Shown here one piece after another: positions 8,104-20,257 of a stretch of 47,433 nucleotides of DNA; position 1 is the first letter of the stretch, and every line of letters begins with the position of its first letter. The stretch comes from Myxococcales bacterium. Its GTDB lineage: Bacteria > Myxococcota_A > Polyangia > Haliangiales > Haliangiaceae. The translations under genes were made by a program, and so were the position numbers. A model generated the notes under the pieces. It was not told the DNA's origin. It ran no database searches and was given only the letters and a program-made list of their open reading frames with translations. The stretch covers positions 1-47,433 of the forward strand of contig JAQBQE010000058.1 of assembly GCA_028287135.1 (NCBI GenBank). The letters are read 5' to 3'.

Positions 8104-8514
8104 CACGGCACGCTTCACCGAAAAGCAGGGCCAGTACCTCGCGTTCATTTACATGTACGCGCTCGTCAATGGGCGACCTCCCGCGGAGGCAGACATGCAG
8201 CGCTTCTTCGAGGTCACCCCGCCCAGCGTTCATCGGATGGTCGTGGAGCTGAAAGCCGGGGCCTCATTCGCCGAGTGCCTCGGCAACCGCGCAGCATCGA
8301 GGTCACGGTCTCAGCCGCCGACCTGCCCACGCTCCAACCGATCAAATCCTCTGTGGGGGAGTACTGGTTAGACTCCGGTAGACGAGCTGCGTATGTTGTA
8401 CATCTTCCGCAGCCATGGGCGGGCACTGAAGTACAACTAGGTTCTAACAAGGATGGGACTTCGAGAGGAGACTGTAGGGCTCGACAACTTTATCATCGTC
8501 CCCGTAATAGGTAG
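8087..8514 (+). pseudogene. LexA-like winged-HTH DNA-binding protein, frameshifted
   Basis: The ATG at 8087 opens a frame with FTEKQGQYLAFIYMYALVNG, then RPPAEADMQRFFEVTPPSVHRMV. This is the compact helix-turn-helix protein type often found near transposons and annotated as LexA DNA-binding-like or MarR-like. After GAGCTG at about 8252 the family sequence continues only in frame 1 (ESRGLIRRVPRQPRSIEV). Restoring one G there would rejoin the two halves (E-L-E-S-R-G-L-I-R-R). Frame 1 then runs to a stop at 8512-8514 and overlaps the 3' end of the protease gene on the other strand, whereas relatives end sooner. Probably a pseudogene; a single-base assembly error is the alternative. Confidence 0.65.
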
Positions 8515-10797
8515 CGCCTGCACATACGGCAGCGGAGACAGTGGATTCGGATCGCCATCCCAGAGTCTCATAGCGATTGCCACACGCTGTTCAGGTACAG
8601 GCGGAACCCCGGGGAAGTAGTCTGCCACGACATCGTACGATATCTCGACCACCCAAATGTCCGTTAGCTTCACGCCGAGCGCGACGCTTTTCTTCGAGAG
8701 TTTCAGGGCATTCTTCAACTTGTACGATCGACGGCTGTGGGGGTAGGTAGTCGCAGAGCGTGCTCCGGCTCGCAAAGCAGTCGCTTCTGGAGCAGAACGA
8801 AGCTTGATGTCTACGTCTCGACATCCGTATATGTGTTCGACGGACATGTTCACTGGCGAATCCCAGCAGGCATGGATCTCTAGCATCGGCAGAGCCGCTG
8901 ACTTTACCCACTCTAGCGGGATGGGCATTTGCAACTTGACGAGTTCCTTGCTAGTTGAGACGAGTCCCTGCCAGACGAATAACGCGGTTTCTGGCCTCGG
9001 GTTATCAACCAACTCTTCACGACCGGTACCGTAACCAAGTGTCCTGTCCGCCAGTTGCTGGTACTGAGGCGGCAGAGTCGAGCGAGACGCTGATATTTCC
9101 ATCAGCGCTTTGGCGGTGACACCGAACGGTTTTCCGTCCTGTTCGCAGTGACGTTGCAACCTCTCGAGTAGCAAGGCAAAGCGTTGTGCAAGTACTGGGG
9201 CGGCGAACGATGTTCCGCTTTGCTCGTCCCACATTCCCCGCTCGTCACACACGAAGACCCCACCTCCGCGAAACGGCCGATAGTTGGCGTCAAGGTTCCC
9301 GCCGTGCTCGGAGAGGTCAGGAATCAACGCGCCACCAAGTCCAGGGCCGACTTTACAGAACGGGCTGGGCGCACCAACTTGACTGGCAACACCGCCGGCG
9401 GTCCAATCAACGTACGATCCGCACGTGACGGTGTTGAATGCTGTGCACCAATGGCCAAAACCCCAGTCGGGATCCTGATAATTACCTGGGTACGCCGGAG
9501 CGGGAACCTGACCTGAGTTCGTGTTTCCCATCGCCACTACGACGACAACGTCCTTGTCGAAAATTAGGCGATCTAAATTCTGCACCAACATCATTTTTTC
9601 GCGACGCTGGACTGATGGCAGAGAGGACAGCGGACGGTGATCGCTGCAGGACATATTGTAGACGCGAACATCCGGGTAGTTGGCCGTACACTGACGCAAG
9701 GACTCGATGATTAGGTCGTCCTCGATGTGACGGTTGTCCTTGGCCACTTGCACGTCGAGGAATCTGCATCGAGCAACAGGTTCAGCCGAGGCACTACGTA
9801 GGTCTGGATCGCCGAAAACTGCTCGCGAGGTCACCATGGATCCATGTGGCCCGGCCCAACTTCCATAGCCATCTGGATGCCTGTACATCCCTCGTCGGTA
9901 GGGCTCCAATGCTGCGTGGTTGTCCGGGACTCCCCCGTCTACGATTCCTACTGTGGGCAGCGACGCAATAGGATGAGCTTGCCTTGGTGGACGAGGACCA
10001 CTTCTCGCGTCCCTCCCCGACGAAACAATGGCCAAGGGTGTGACCAGCGGCGGATGAATCGATTGAACGCTGGCAAATAGCTCGGCGGTGCGATTGATGC
10101 TTGCAGGAGTCAAATTGCACCGAATCCAGACTCGCCCTGAGTAGTCCGTTCCGATTCCTCTGATGGCCTCATTTCCCTTGAGATTCAATGCTTCCGACAA
10201 GACTCGAATGAGCTCATCGGCCTCGTTCCGAGGCACCAATGGCTGTACTTTGAGTAGAGTCTCCGCGAGGCCCTCTAGCCCACGGACCCACTCACTATCG
10301 ACCCTTTCCTCCGCCGGAATCGTTCTGAATTGCTCGATCACCGCCCAGCGCGACTTATCCAGAGTGCCCAATTCGCCAATTCGCCCCGATAGCTGCTCAA
10401 GTCGAGCGTAGCGCTCAGAAGTAGCGTGAACGATGGCGTCACCCTTCGCCGTGACCGCGACGACGTCGAGGCCCAATCGGTTCAAAGCGCGACTCTGTTC
10501 TCCTGCGAAATCGACCGGATCTGAATATTTGCCGTTAGGTGCCTTCCGTGGATCGTCGGTCCGCTTCGGTACTGCGAACTCCTTTGCAGCAAGAAAGAAA
10601 TACCGATGACGACTGATTGGGTCGGGACTTGTGATTAGTCGCCTCTTCACGACGCTTAGTGAACTTTGGACACGAGCGCTCTTGGCCGCCCAATCAATAT
10701 CGCCAAGTTTGGGCGCGCCGCCGCCCCCGAGCCGCTCATCGCGGGATATTTCATGGCGCTCGCCAATGAAGAATGTGCGCGGACGCTTATCCGCCAC
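8437..10797 (-). CDS. ietS: Subtilisin-like S8 serine protease, IetS-like
   Basis: A 786-residue cytoplasmic protein (no signal peptide) with a subtilase domain in the middle. The catalytic triad is visible as Asp287 in GIVDGG, His318 in GPHGSMV and Ser530 in SGTSFAAP, with the oxyanion Asn425 in AMGN. The N-terminal ~270 residues and the C-terminal ~200 residues are not recognised and presumably control substrate access. It overlaps the upstream AAA-ATPase gene by 11 nt. An AAA-ATPase followed by a large subtilase is the architecture of IetAS, first described on Agrobacterium plasmids as a toxin-antitoxin/incompatibility operon and later shown to defend against phage. The triad is complete, so the protease should be active. 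Its 3' end runs into the broken HTH gene from the opposite strand. Third-position GC is low compared with the core genes. Confidence 0.85.
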   Translation of the reverse strand: MADKRPRTFFIGERHEISRDERLGGGGAPKLGDIDWAAKSARVQSSLSVVKRRLITSPDPISRHRYFFLAAKEFAVPKRTDDPRKAPNGKYSDPVDFAGEQSRALNRLGLDVVAVTAKGDAIVHATSERYARLEQLSGRIGELGTLDKSRWAVIEQFRTIPAEERVDSEWVRGLEGLAETLLKVQPLVPRNEADELIRVLSEALNLKGNEAIRGIGTDYSGRVWIRCNLTPASINRTAELFASVQSIHPPLVTPLAIVSSGRDARSGPRPPRQAHPIASLPTVGIVDGGVPDNHAALEPYRRGMYRHPDGYGSWAGPHGSMVTSRAVFGDPDLRSASAEPVARCRFLDVQVAKDNRHIEDDLIIESLRQCTANYPDVRVYNMSCSDHRPLSSLPSVQRREKMMLVQNLDRLIFDKDVVVVVAMGNTNSGQVPAPAYPGNYQDPDWGFGHWCTAFNTVTCGSYVDWTAGGVASQVGAPSPFCKVGPGLGGALIPDLSEHGGNLDANYRPFRGGGVFVCDERGMWDEQSGTSFAAPVLAQRFALLLERLQRHCEQDGKPFGVTAKALMEISASRSTLPPQYQQLADRTLGYGTGREELVDNPRPETALFVWQGLVSTSKELVKLQMPIPLEWVKSAALPMLEIHACWDSPVNMSVEHIYGCRDVDIKLRSAPEATALRAGARSATTYPHSRRSYKLKNALKLSKKSVALGVKLTDIWVVEISYDVVADYFPGVPPVPEQRVAIAMRLWDGDPNPLSPLPYVQALPITGTMIKLSSPTVSSRSPILVRT

Positions 10798-11683
10798 GAG
10801 TGGCCTCCGCCTTCTTGATTAGGTGTGCACGTTTTGCATTCTCGATCTCTCGGTCGACTTCGGCGAACGACCTAGTGCCTGCTGCGCGATTGACTAACTG
10901 TCGTTCGCTCAGGCCCTCCTCTTTCATCCTTCTTCGCGCAAAACGGACCAATGAGGGTCGCGTTGGTTTAGGAAACCTAATCGAAATATCGAAACGTCGC
11001 CAAAGCGCAGTATCGAGCGAGTTCTCTAAGTTTGTTGCAGCAATGATTAGACCGTGCGGCGTCGAGTGATCGAGTTCTTGGAGCAGTGAGATCACGACAC
11101 GATCTAGTTCCCCAACATCTTGAGAATTCCCGCGAGCCCTGCCGACGGCATCGAATTCGTCGAGAAGGAGCACACACGGGGTCAACTCGGCGAAGCTGAA
11201 GAGTTGACGCAAGTTGCTTCCGGTTTGGCCAAGGAATGCTGCAACGATCGCACTCAAACGGACAGTCATGACCGGCATGCCCAGCTCGCGTCCGAGTGCT
11301 CTGGCCGTCAAGGTCTTTCCGCACCCCGCCGGCCCTGAAAAGAGCAGTCGGGTACGGCGGCGCACGTGCGCAGCATCTAGAACGTCCCGATAACGCCATT
11401 CGCTGACGACGGCGCTTAGTAGCGTGCGCGCCTGAGCGGTCAGTTCAACATCGGCCAAAGACGGACCTTGTGCCTCTTGAATAAGTGCGCCCACGGGCGC
11501 AACCACACGATGAAATTCGCGGTCGCGTTCACCGTCTAGTGCCCCACGAAGCATTTGCGCAGCAGCGCGATGCCCCTTGCGGTCCTCTTCATCGGCTATG
11601 TCCCGAGCTGCCGCTCGCGCTAACTCCTCATTGCCGCCTGCGAGGGCGCCGAAGAGCTTCGCTAACTTTGTGGTACGAGCCAT
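10787..11683 (-). CDS. ietA: AAA-ATPase partner of the subtilase, IetA-like
   Basis: A 298-residue protein with an N-terminal helical region (~1-100) and one AAA+ domain. Walker A is GPAGCGKT (~117-124), Walker B VLLLDEFD (~171-178), sensor-1 Asn is in AATN (~218), and an arginine finger is in ALWRRFD (~229-230). I chose ATG 11681-11683 because the product starts like relatives (MARTTKLAKLFGAL) and an AGG lies about 12 nt upstream; a start at 11737 would add 18 residues. It is the first gene of the pair, with an 11-nt overlap into the protease gene. In IetAS-type modules the ATPase is thought to restrain or activate the protease. That role is knowledge of the family, not shown here. Confidence 0.85.
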   Translation of the reverse strand: MARTTKLAKLFGALAGGNEELARAAARDIADEEDRKGHRAAAQMLRGALDGERDREFHRVVAPVGALIQEAQGPSLADVELTAQARTLLSAVVSEWRYRDVLDAAHVRRRTRLLFSGPAGCGKTLTARALGRELGMPVMTVRLSAIVAAFLGQTGSNLRQLFSFAELTPCVLLLDEFDAVGRARGNSQDVGELDRVVISLLQELDHSTPHGLIIAATNLENSLDTALWRRFDISIRFPKPTRPSLVRFARRRMKEEGLSERQLVNRAAGTRSFAEVDREIENAKRAHLIKKAEATRGG

Positions 11684-11780
11684 GGCAACGAACCTCGAGA
11701 GATCCGGTACCCGACCATACCCCAACGGGCTGACCAACTCGCCAGTCCCGCAGTGATGCCGCGCAGCAAAGGCTCGAACA

Positions 11781-11810
11781 AGAAGAGCCCGCTGCCTGGC
11801 GACAGCGGGC
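11781..11810 (-). terminator. Rho-independent terminator after nrdJ
   Basis: A perfect 8-bp stem (GCCCGCTG at 11787-11794, CAGCGGGC at 11803-11810) with an 8-nt loop lies 22 bp beyond the nrdJ stop. Read on the minus strand it is followed by a pyrimidine-rich, T-containing run (CTCTTCTTGTTC), the layout of an intrinsic terminator. Confidence 0.7.
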
Positions 11811-11832
11811 CGGTACGAGTTTCAGCTACGGA

Positions 11833-14748
<2,916 letters not shown>

Positions 14749-14936
14749 TGACCCTCCTGGAGAACTTCGGCTGTACAGCGTGGAACGATGATTGATCCGG
14801 GGTCTGATCCGGGCACGGCTGTGCCGGTGGCGGCCCTTCTGGACCACCTTCAAACCCCCTCTAGAACCCACTAACTAATCGATGCGGCGGACGACCTACG
14901 AGATCCTGAAAAGCTGGAGCGGACGGTGCGTGTAGC

Positions 14937-14957
14937 GGGTGACTGTGACAGTCGCCC
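14937..14957. other. Strong hairpin in the nrdJ upstream region
   Basis: GGGTGACTG (14937-14945) and CAGTCGCCC (14949-14957) pair over 9 bp with one G-T wobble and a 3-nt loop. On the plus strand it is followed by TCCGTTT. It could be an operator palindrome or a weak terminator; no T-tract convincing enough for termination follows on either strand. Confidence 0.45.
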
Positions 14958-15134
14958 TCCGTTTATGACCGTTCGCGTCAGCTCGTATGAACCTGGTGGG
15001 ACATGCGCGGCGGAGTTCTCTTTTAACGAGGCCATCGTGAGGGGGCAAGAAAAAGCGCCACTAGATTTGGTGGGTCCACCGGGAGCAGGGACTACAGCTA
15101 GTGTACGCCAGGGTGCGATATGCCGGTGGAGTAC

Positions 15135-15225
15135 CTGTGGATTGAGGGTGGATTGTGGGTGGACGGGGATCCGTTTCGTGAGGGATTCTCAGTCGTTGAT
15201 GGGGGCTGTGGACAATCCTGTGGAG
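15135..15225. repeat. Cluster of DnaA-box-like TGTGGA words
   Basis: Several copies of TGTGGA/GTGGATT occur within 90 bp: CTGTGGATTG at 15135, GGTGGATTGTGGGTGG at 15147, TGTGGACAA at 15207 (reverse complement TTGTCCACA, one mismatch from the TTATCCACA DnaA box) and CTGTGGAG at 15219. They face the same way. DnaA is a known regulator of ribonucleotide reductase genes in some bacteria, so control of nrdJ is a plausible inference; chance similarity in GC-rich DNA is the alternative. Confidence 0.35.
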
Positions 15226-15426
15226 CCTCGAAAAAGCCTCAATTGACGCGCCGAGTTGCGGGAAGATCCCCCGGGAAAAAAAGTTGTGACGCGGTCGCGG
15301 ATAGGATCTAAGGGAAGATTTTTCGGGAGCAGATCCCGCCCCGTTTGTGACGGAGCCGCAGCGCGTCAACGGCGTCATGACGCAGCGCGAATGAATCGGA
15401 TTTCGCGCTGGCGCGTCCGGGGAACG

Positions 15427-15460
15427 GACGGCGACTACCTACGTGTAGGCAGCGGCCGTC
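15427..15460 (-). terminator. Stem-loop at the 3' end of the Rmd1-family gene
   Basis: Outer arms GACGGC (15427-15432) and GCCGTC (15455-15460) enclose a perfect inner hairpin CCTAC-GT-GTAGG (15438-15449). The structure begins within the stop codon of the minus-strand gene. No uridine tract follows on the minus strand, so it would be a factor-dependent or RNA-stabilising 3' hairpin rather than a classical terminator. Confidence 0.4.
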
Positions 15461-16247
15461 AGAACAGCTTCTCGCCCAGGGTCAGCATGATCTCGAACAG
15501 GATCAAACCCACGATGTAGTACTCGACGTTGAGCGAGCGCCGGGCCTGGTTGAGCTCGAGCATCGTCCGGGCCGCGTTGGACACCAGGGACAGCTTGCTC
15601 TCGAGCACCGCGTGGCGCTCGCGGATCTCGTACTCGTCCTCCAGCCGGGCGTACAGCCGGTCGAGATCGGCCCGGTCCCACAGGAGCTCCGGCTTCTCGA
15701 GGACCTCGGCGCGGTCGACCAGCTGGTGCTCGACGTACATCGCCTCCCCGATGTAGCGGACCAGATCCCGCTGCTTCCACGGCAGCCGGCGCGGCGACTT
15801 CTTCATCTGCTGCGCGAGCGGCTCGATCGAGAGGAACACCGCGCCGATCTCCTGCTCGTTGCGCCCGAGCACCACGCTCTTGGCGAGGATCTCGGCGACC
15901 ACCTGCAGGCGCTCGACCGACGACTCCTTGATCGTGATCACGTCATCGACCGCCTCGTTGTCGCCGACCTGGATCCGCGCGCTCTCCGTCTCCGGGTTGT
16001 CGTAGCGGCCCTGCAGGCGCGGCCCGAGATCGGCAATGAACCGCTCCTGGGCCAGCGGATCGACGCCGAAGAACACCACGGCCCCCGAGCGGAACAGCAT
16101 CGCGCACCCGGTCGGTCCGACCGAGACCGCGACCGGCAGGTGGGTCGACAGCCGGGGCTCGATCCCGCGGATATCGACACGGTCGGCGATGTTCAAGGCG
16201 CGCGCCTCGAAGCTCGGGCCGAGGTCGCGTAGCTGCCGCGAGTCCAT
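15459..16247 (-). CDS. Rmd1/YagE family (DUF155) protein
   Basis: A 262-residue protein of the RMD1/YagE family. The C-terminal signature is clear: ESKLSLVSNAARTMLELNQA, then RRSLNVEYYIVGLILFEIML, giving one membrane helix near residues 238-256 close to the C-terminus. The central region (VDDVITIKESSVERLQVVAEILAKS) is also typical of the family. Eukaryotic relatives (yeast Rmd1/Rmd8, mitochondrial RMND1) are membrane-tethered with the bulk of the protein on one side. The bacterial role is not established. It lies 102 bp downstream of the kinase gene on the same strand and may be co-transcribed with it. A 3' stem-loop overlaps its stop. Confidence 0.85.
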   Translation of the reverse strand: MDSRQLRDLGPSFEARALNIADRVDIRGIEPRLSTHLPVAVSVGPTGCAMLFRSGAVVFFGVDPLAQERFIADLGPRLQGRYDNPETESARIQVGDNEAVDDVITIKESSVERLQVVAEILAKSVVLGRNEQEIGAVFLSIEPLAQQMKKSPRRLPWKQRDLVRYIGEAMYVEHQLVDRAEVLEKPELLWDRADLDRLYARLEDEYEIRERHAVLESKLSLVSNAARTMLELNQARRSLNVEYYIVGLILFEIMLTLGEKLF

Positions 16248-16349
16248 CTGACTAGGCTAGCGCGCCGAGCGGGACAAGGATCGCATCCGAGGGCGTCATC
16301 ACGCCGGCAGGTGACAGGATCGCTTCAGCGCTCCCGGCTCCCGCGCGGC

Positions 16350-18293
<1,944 letters not shown>

Positions 18294-18324
18294 GGCACGA
18301 AGGATACCGTGGTACGCCACGCCC

Positions 18325-19179
18325 GTGCGCTGGTGGTTCCTCCTTCTGTTCGTGCTCGGCGTGGCCTGCTCGCGCAGAGAGCCCGCCCCGGGCTCCACCG
18401 GCTCTGGCGGCTCCGGATCGGCCGACATCCGCCTGATCTCGTTGACTCCTTCGGCCACCGAGGTGCTCGCGGCGCTCGGGCTGGCGGACCGGATCGTCGG
18501 TGTCGATGACTACTCGGAGTTCCCGCCGCAGGTGAAGAAGCTGCCCAAGGTCGGTAGCTTTCTCGCTCCCAACCTCGAGCAGATCGTCGCGCTCCGGCCC
18601 ACGCTGGTGATCGTCGACGATGTCCACGGTCCGTCGGCGGGCGCGATGCGCGATGCCGGGCTCGTCACGATGGAGTGCGCGATCCACGCGCTGCCCGACG
18701 TGAAGAAGGCGCTCGAGCTGATCGGGACCCGGCTCGGCCGGACCGCCGAGGCGAAGGCCACGATCGACCGGATCGACGCCGCGATCGAGCAGGCACGTGC
18801 CAAGCGCCCGGCGAAGCGACCGCGCGTGCTCGCGATCCTCGACCGCGAGGCCGGCGGCCTTGGCAGCCTCGTCGCAGCGGGACCGGGAAGCTGGATCGAC
18901 GAGCTGATCGCGATCGTCGGCGGCGAGAACGTCCTCGCATCCGCGGGCGTCCGCTACCCGAAGATCTCGATGGAGGAAGTGATCCGCAGCCAGCCCGACG
19001 TGATCCTCGATCTCTCGTACGCGGCCCGCGGCCGCAACGGCGTCGACGCGTGGAGCGCGGCCGACGTCCCCGCGGTCAAGACGAAGCGCGTGGTCGCGCT
19101 GACCGAACCGTTCTTCACCGCGCCGTCGCCCCGCGTGCACGAAGCGCTCGACGCGCTCGTCCGCGTGATCAATCCCTGA
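18325..19179 (+). CDS. btuF: Corrinoid (vitamin B12) ABC transporter substrate-binding lipoprotein, BtuF-like
   Basis: A protein of about 284 residues that captures cobalamin or other corrinoids for the BtuCD importer. A short hydrophobic signal (WWFLLLFVLGVAC) ends in a lipobox with the lipidated Cys near residue 15. The mature protein has the periplasmic-binding fold of the BtuF/FhuD class: ISLTPSATEVLAALGL, then VGVDDYSEFPP, KVGSFLAPNLEQIVALRPTL and the long helix region (IDRIDAAIEQARAK). I chose GTG 18325 because it puts the signal peptide at the N-terminus; an upstream start at 18274 would overlap the divergent kinase gene. The transporter ATPase and permease are encoded separately at 21848-23682, about 2.7 kb away. 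Iron-siderophore or haem specificity cannot be excluded, but linkage to cobT and nrdJ favours B12. Confidence 0.87.
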   Translation: MRWWFLLLFVLGVACSRREPAPGSTGSGGSGSADIRLISLTPSATEVLAALGLADRIVGVDDYSEFPPQVKKLPKVGSFLAPNLEQIVALRPTLVIVDDVHGPSAGAMRDAGLVTMECAIHALPDVKKALELIGTRLGRTAEAKATIDRIDAAIEQARAKRPAKRPRVLAILDREAGGLGSLVAAGPGSWIDELIAIVGGENVLASAGVRYPKISMEEVIRSQPDVILDLSYAARGRNGVDAWSAADVPAVKTKRVVALTEPFFTAPSPRVHEALDALVRVINP

Positions 19180-19245
19180 CCACGAGGCGATCCCCGCCCT
19201 GATCAGCCCATTGCGCGCGGAGCATCTTAGTGTACGTTGGACACC

Positions 19246-19725
19246 ATGTTCACGTTCTTCTTCACCGAGGCGTCCCCGTTCTCGCAGTGGTACCGGTGCT
19301 CGTTCGCGGAGGGTCCGCTGACGTTCCACTGCGCCGAGCAGTACATGATGCACGGCAAGGCCCAGCTGTTCGGGGATGCCGCGATCGCTGCGGAGATCCT
19401 CGCCGCGGATCACCCGCGCCAGCACAAGGCCCTCGGCCGCAAGGTGAAGAACTTCAACGACGTCGCGTGGCGCGCGCAGCGCGAAGCAATCGTGCTCGCC
19501 GGTAGCCGCGCCAAGTTCACCCAGAACCCGCAGCGGCTCGAGCTGTTGCTCGCCACGAAGGGGACGACGCTCGTCGAGGCCAGCCCGTTCGATCGGATCT
19601 GGGGCATCGGACTCGCGGCCAGCAATCCCAAGGCTCAGGACCCGTCGCTGTGGCGCGGCCAGAACCTGCTCGGGAAGATCCTCACGCAGCTCCGTGACGA
19701 GCTACTCGCTGCGCCTCCGGGGTGA
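19246..19725 (+). CDS. NADAR family (YbiA-like) N-glycosidase
   Basis: A 159-residue NADAR-domain protein. It begins FFFTEASPFSQWY, followed by the family signature AEQYMMHGKAQLFGD, VKNFNDVAWRAQREAI, and near the end PFDRIWGIGL and LWRGQNLLGKIL. NADAR proteins hydrolyse N-glycosidic bonds of reactive riboflavin intermediates or remove ADP-ribose from nucleic acids or metabolites. Length and motifs are complete, so an active enzyme is expected. I chose ATG 19246; a TTG nine bases earlier is also possible. It stands alone between the btuF-like gene and a membrane-protein gene, and there is no DarT-like ADP-ribosyltransferase nearby, which favours the YbiA-like metabolic repair role. Confidence 0.9.
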   Translation: MFTFFFTEASPFSQWYRCSFAEGPLTFHCAEQYMMHGKAQLFGDAAIAAEILAADHPRQHKALGRKVKNFNDVAWRAQREAIVLAGSRAKFTQNPQRLELLLATKGTTLVEASPFDRIWGIGLAASNPKAQDPSLWRGQNLLGKILTQLRDELLAAPPG

Positions 19726-19732
19726 CCGGTGG

Positions 19733-20257
19733 ATGGGCGTTCGTGATCCTGTGAGTGTCGCGACCGCATTCGGTCTGGTCGGCGCCATCGCATTCCTCAG
19801 CTGGCGGGCCGGCCACAGCGAGCATCCACGGCTCGGACTCGCGGTGTGTCTGTGGATCGTGCTGATGATGGTGTTCACGCGCTGGGTCGGACCGTTCCTG
19901 TGCGTCCCCGGCCTGATCTGCTCGGTGCTCGTCGCGCTGCTGTCGTTTCCGACGCTGCTCCAGCGCTGGTTCCTGATCATGGCCGGCATGCTCGCCGGGC
20001 TCGTGGTGCCGCTCGTGCTCGAGGCGCTCGGCGTGCTCAGCTCGACCTGGGAGATCCTGCCCGGCTCGATCGTCATGCACTCGGCCGCGCTCGAGATCGG
20101 TGGGAGCTCCGCGGTCATGTTCCTGCTGGTCGCGAACCTCGGGATGATCATCGTGCTCGGTCTGTTCGCGCGGTCGATCGCGCTCCGCGGCCGCCAAGCC
20201 AATCGCCGGCTCGAGCAGCACGCGTGGCACCTCGGCCACCTGCTGCCGTCGGGCTAG
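19733..20257 (+). CDS. Multi-pass membrane protein, possibly an orphan kinase membrane domain
   Basis: A protein of about 174 residues with four to five membrane segments (about residues 7-22, 32-62, 72-94 and 117-140) and a basic C-terminal helix that ends RRLEQHAWHLGHLLP. I chose ATG 19733, 7 bp after the NADAR stop; GTG 19694 would overlap that gene. The combination of a polytopic domain and a final AWxLxxLLP helix reminds me of the C-terminal membrane part of some large myxobacterial Ser/Thr kinases, so this may be a stand-alone or detached version; that link is from memory and not secure. It converges on the PilZ/receiver gene, and the two stops share one CTAG (20254-20257). Confidence 0.65.
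   Translation: MGVRDPVSVATAFGLVGAIAFLSWRAGHSEHPRLGLAVCLWIVLMMVFTRWVGPFLCVPGLICSVLVALLSFPTLLQRWFLIMAGMLAGLVVPLVLEALGVLSSTWEILPGSIVMHSAALEIGGSSAVMFLLVANLGMIIVLGLFARSIALRGRQANRRLEQHAWHLGHLLPSG

Larger units (their letters stand above)
14749..15458. other. 710-bp non-coding leader region upstream of nrdJ
   Basis: There is no convincing gene between nrdJ and the Rmd1-family gene. The stretch contains a tandem TGATCCGGG pair (about 14793-14813), an imperfect hairpin CCGGGCAC/GTGCCGG (14809-14827) in the nrdJ leader, a strong 9-bp hairpin at 14937-14957, a cluster of TGTGGA-containing words at 15135-15225, and AT-rich patches near 15270-15330. It is much longer than other gaps in the window and is probably regulatory. 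I do not recognise a cobalamin riboswitch: the conserved B12-box could not be found by eye. Confidence 0.5.

Noticed and set aside
15135..15330. Chromosomal replication origin
   Set aside because: The DnaA-like boxes are few and degenerate, and no dnaA, dnaN, gyrB, parAB, mnmG or rpmH gene is adjacent. Kept only as a possible regulatory cluster.
15061..15378. 105-codon minus-strand ORF in the nrdJ leader
   Set aside because: Pro/Arg/Ser-rich, no ribosome binding site, no recognisable domain; treated as non-coding.
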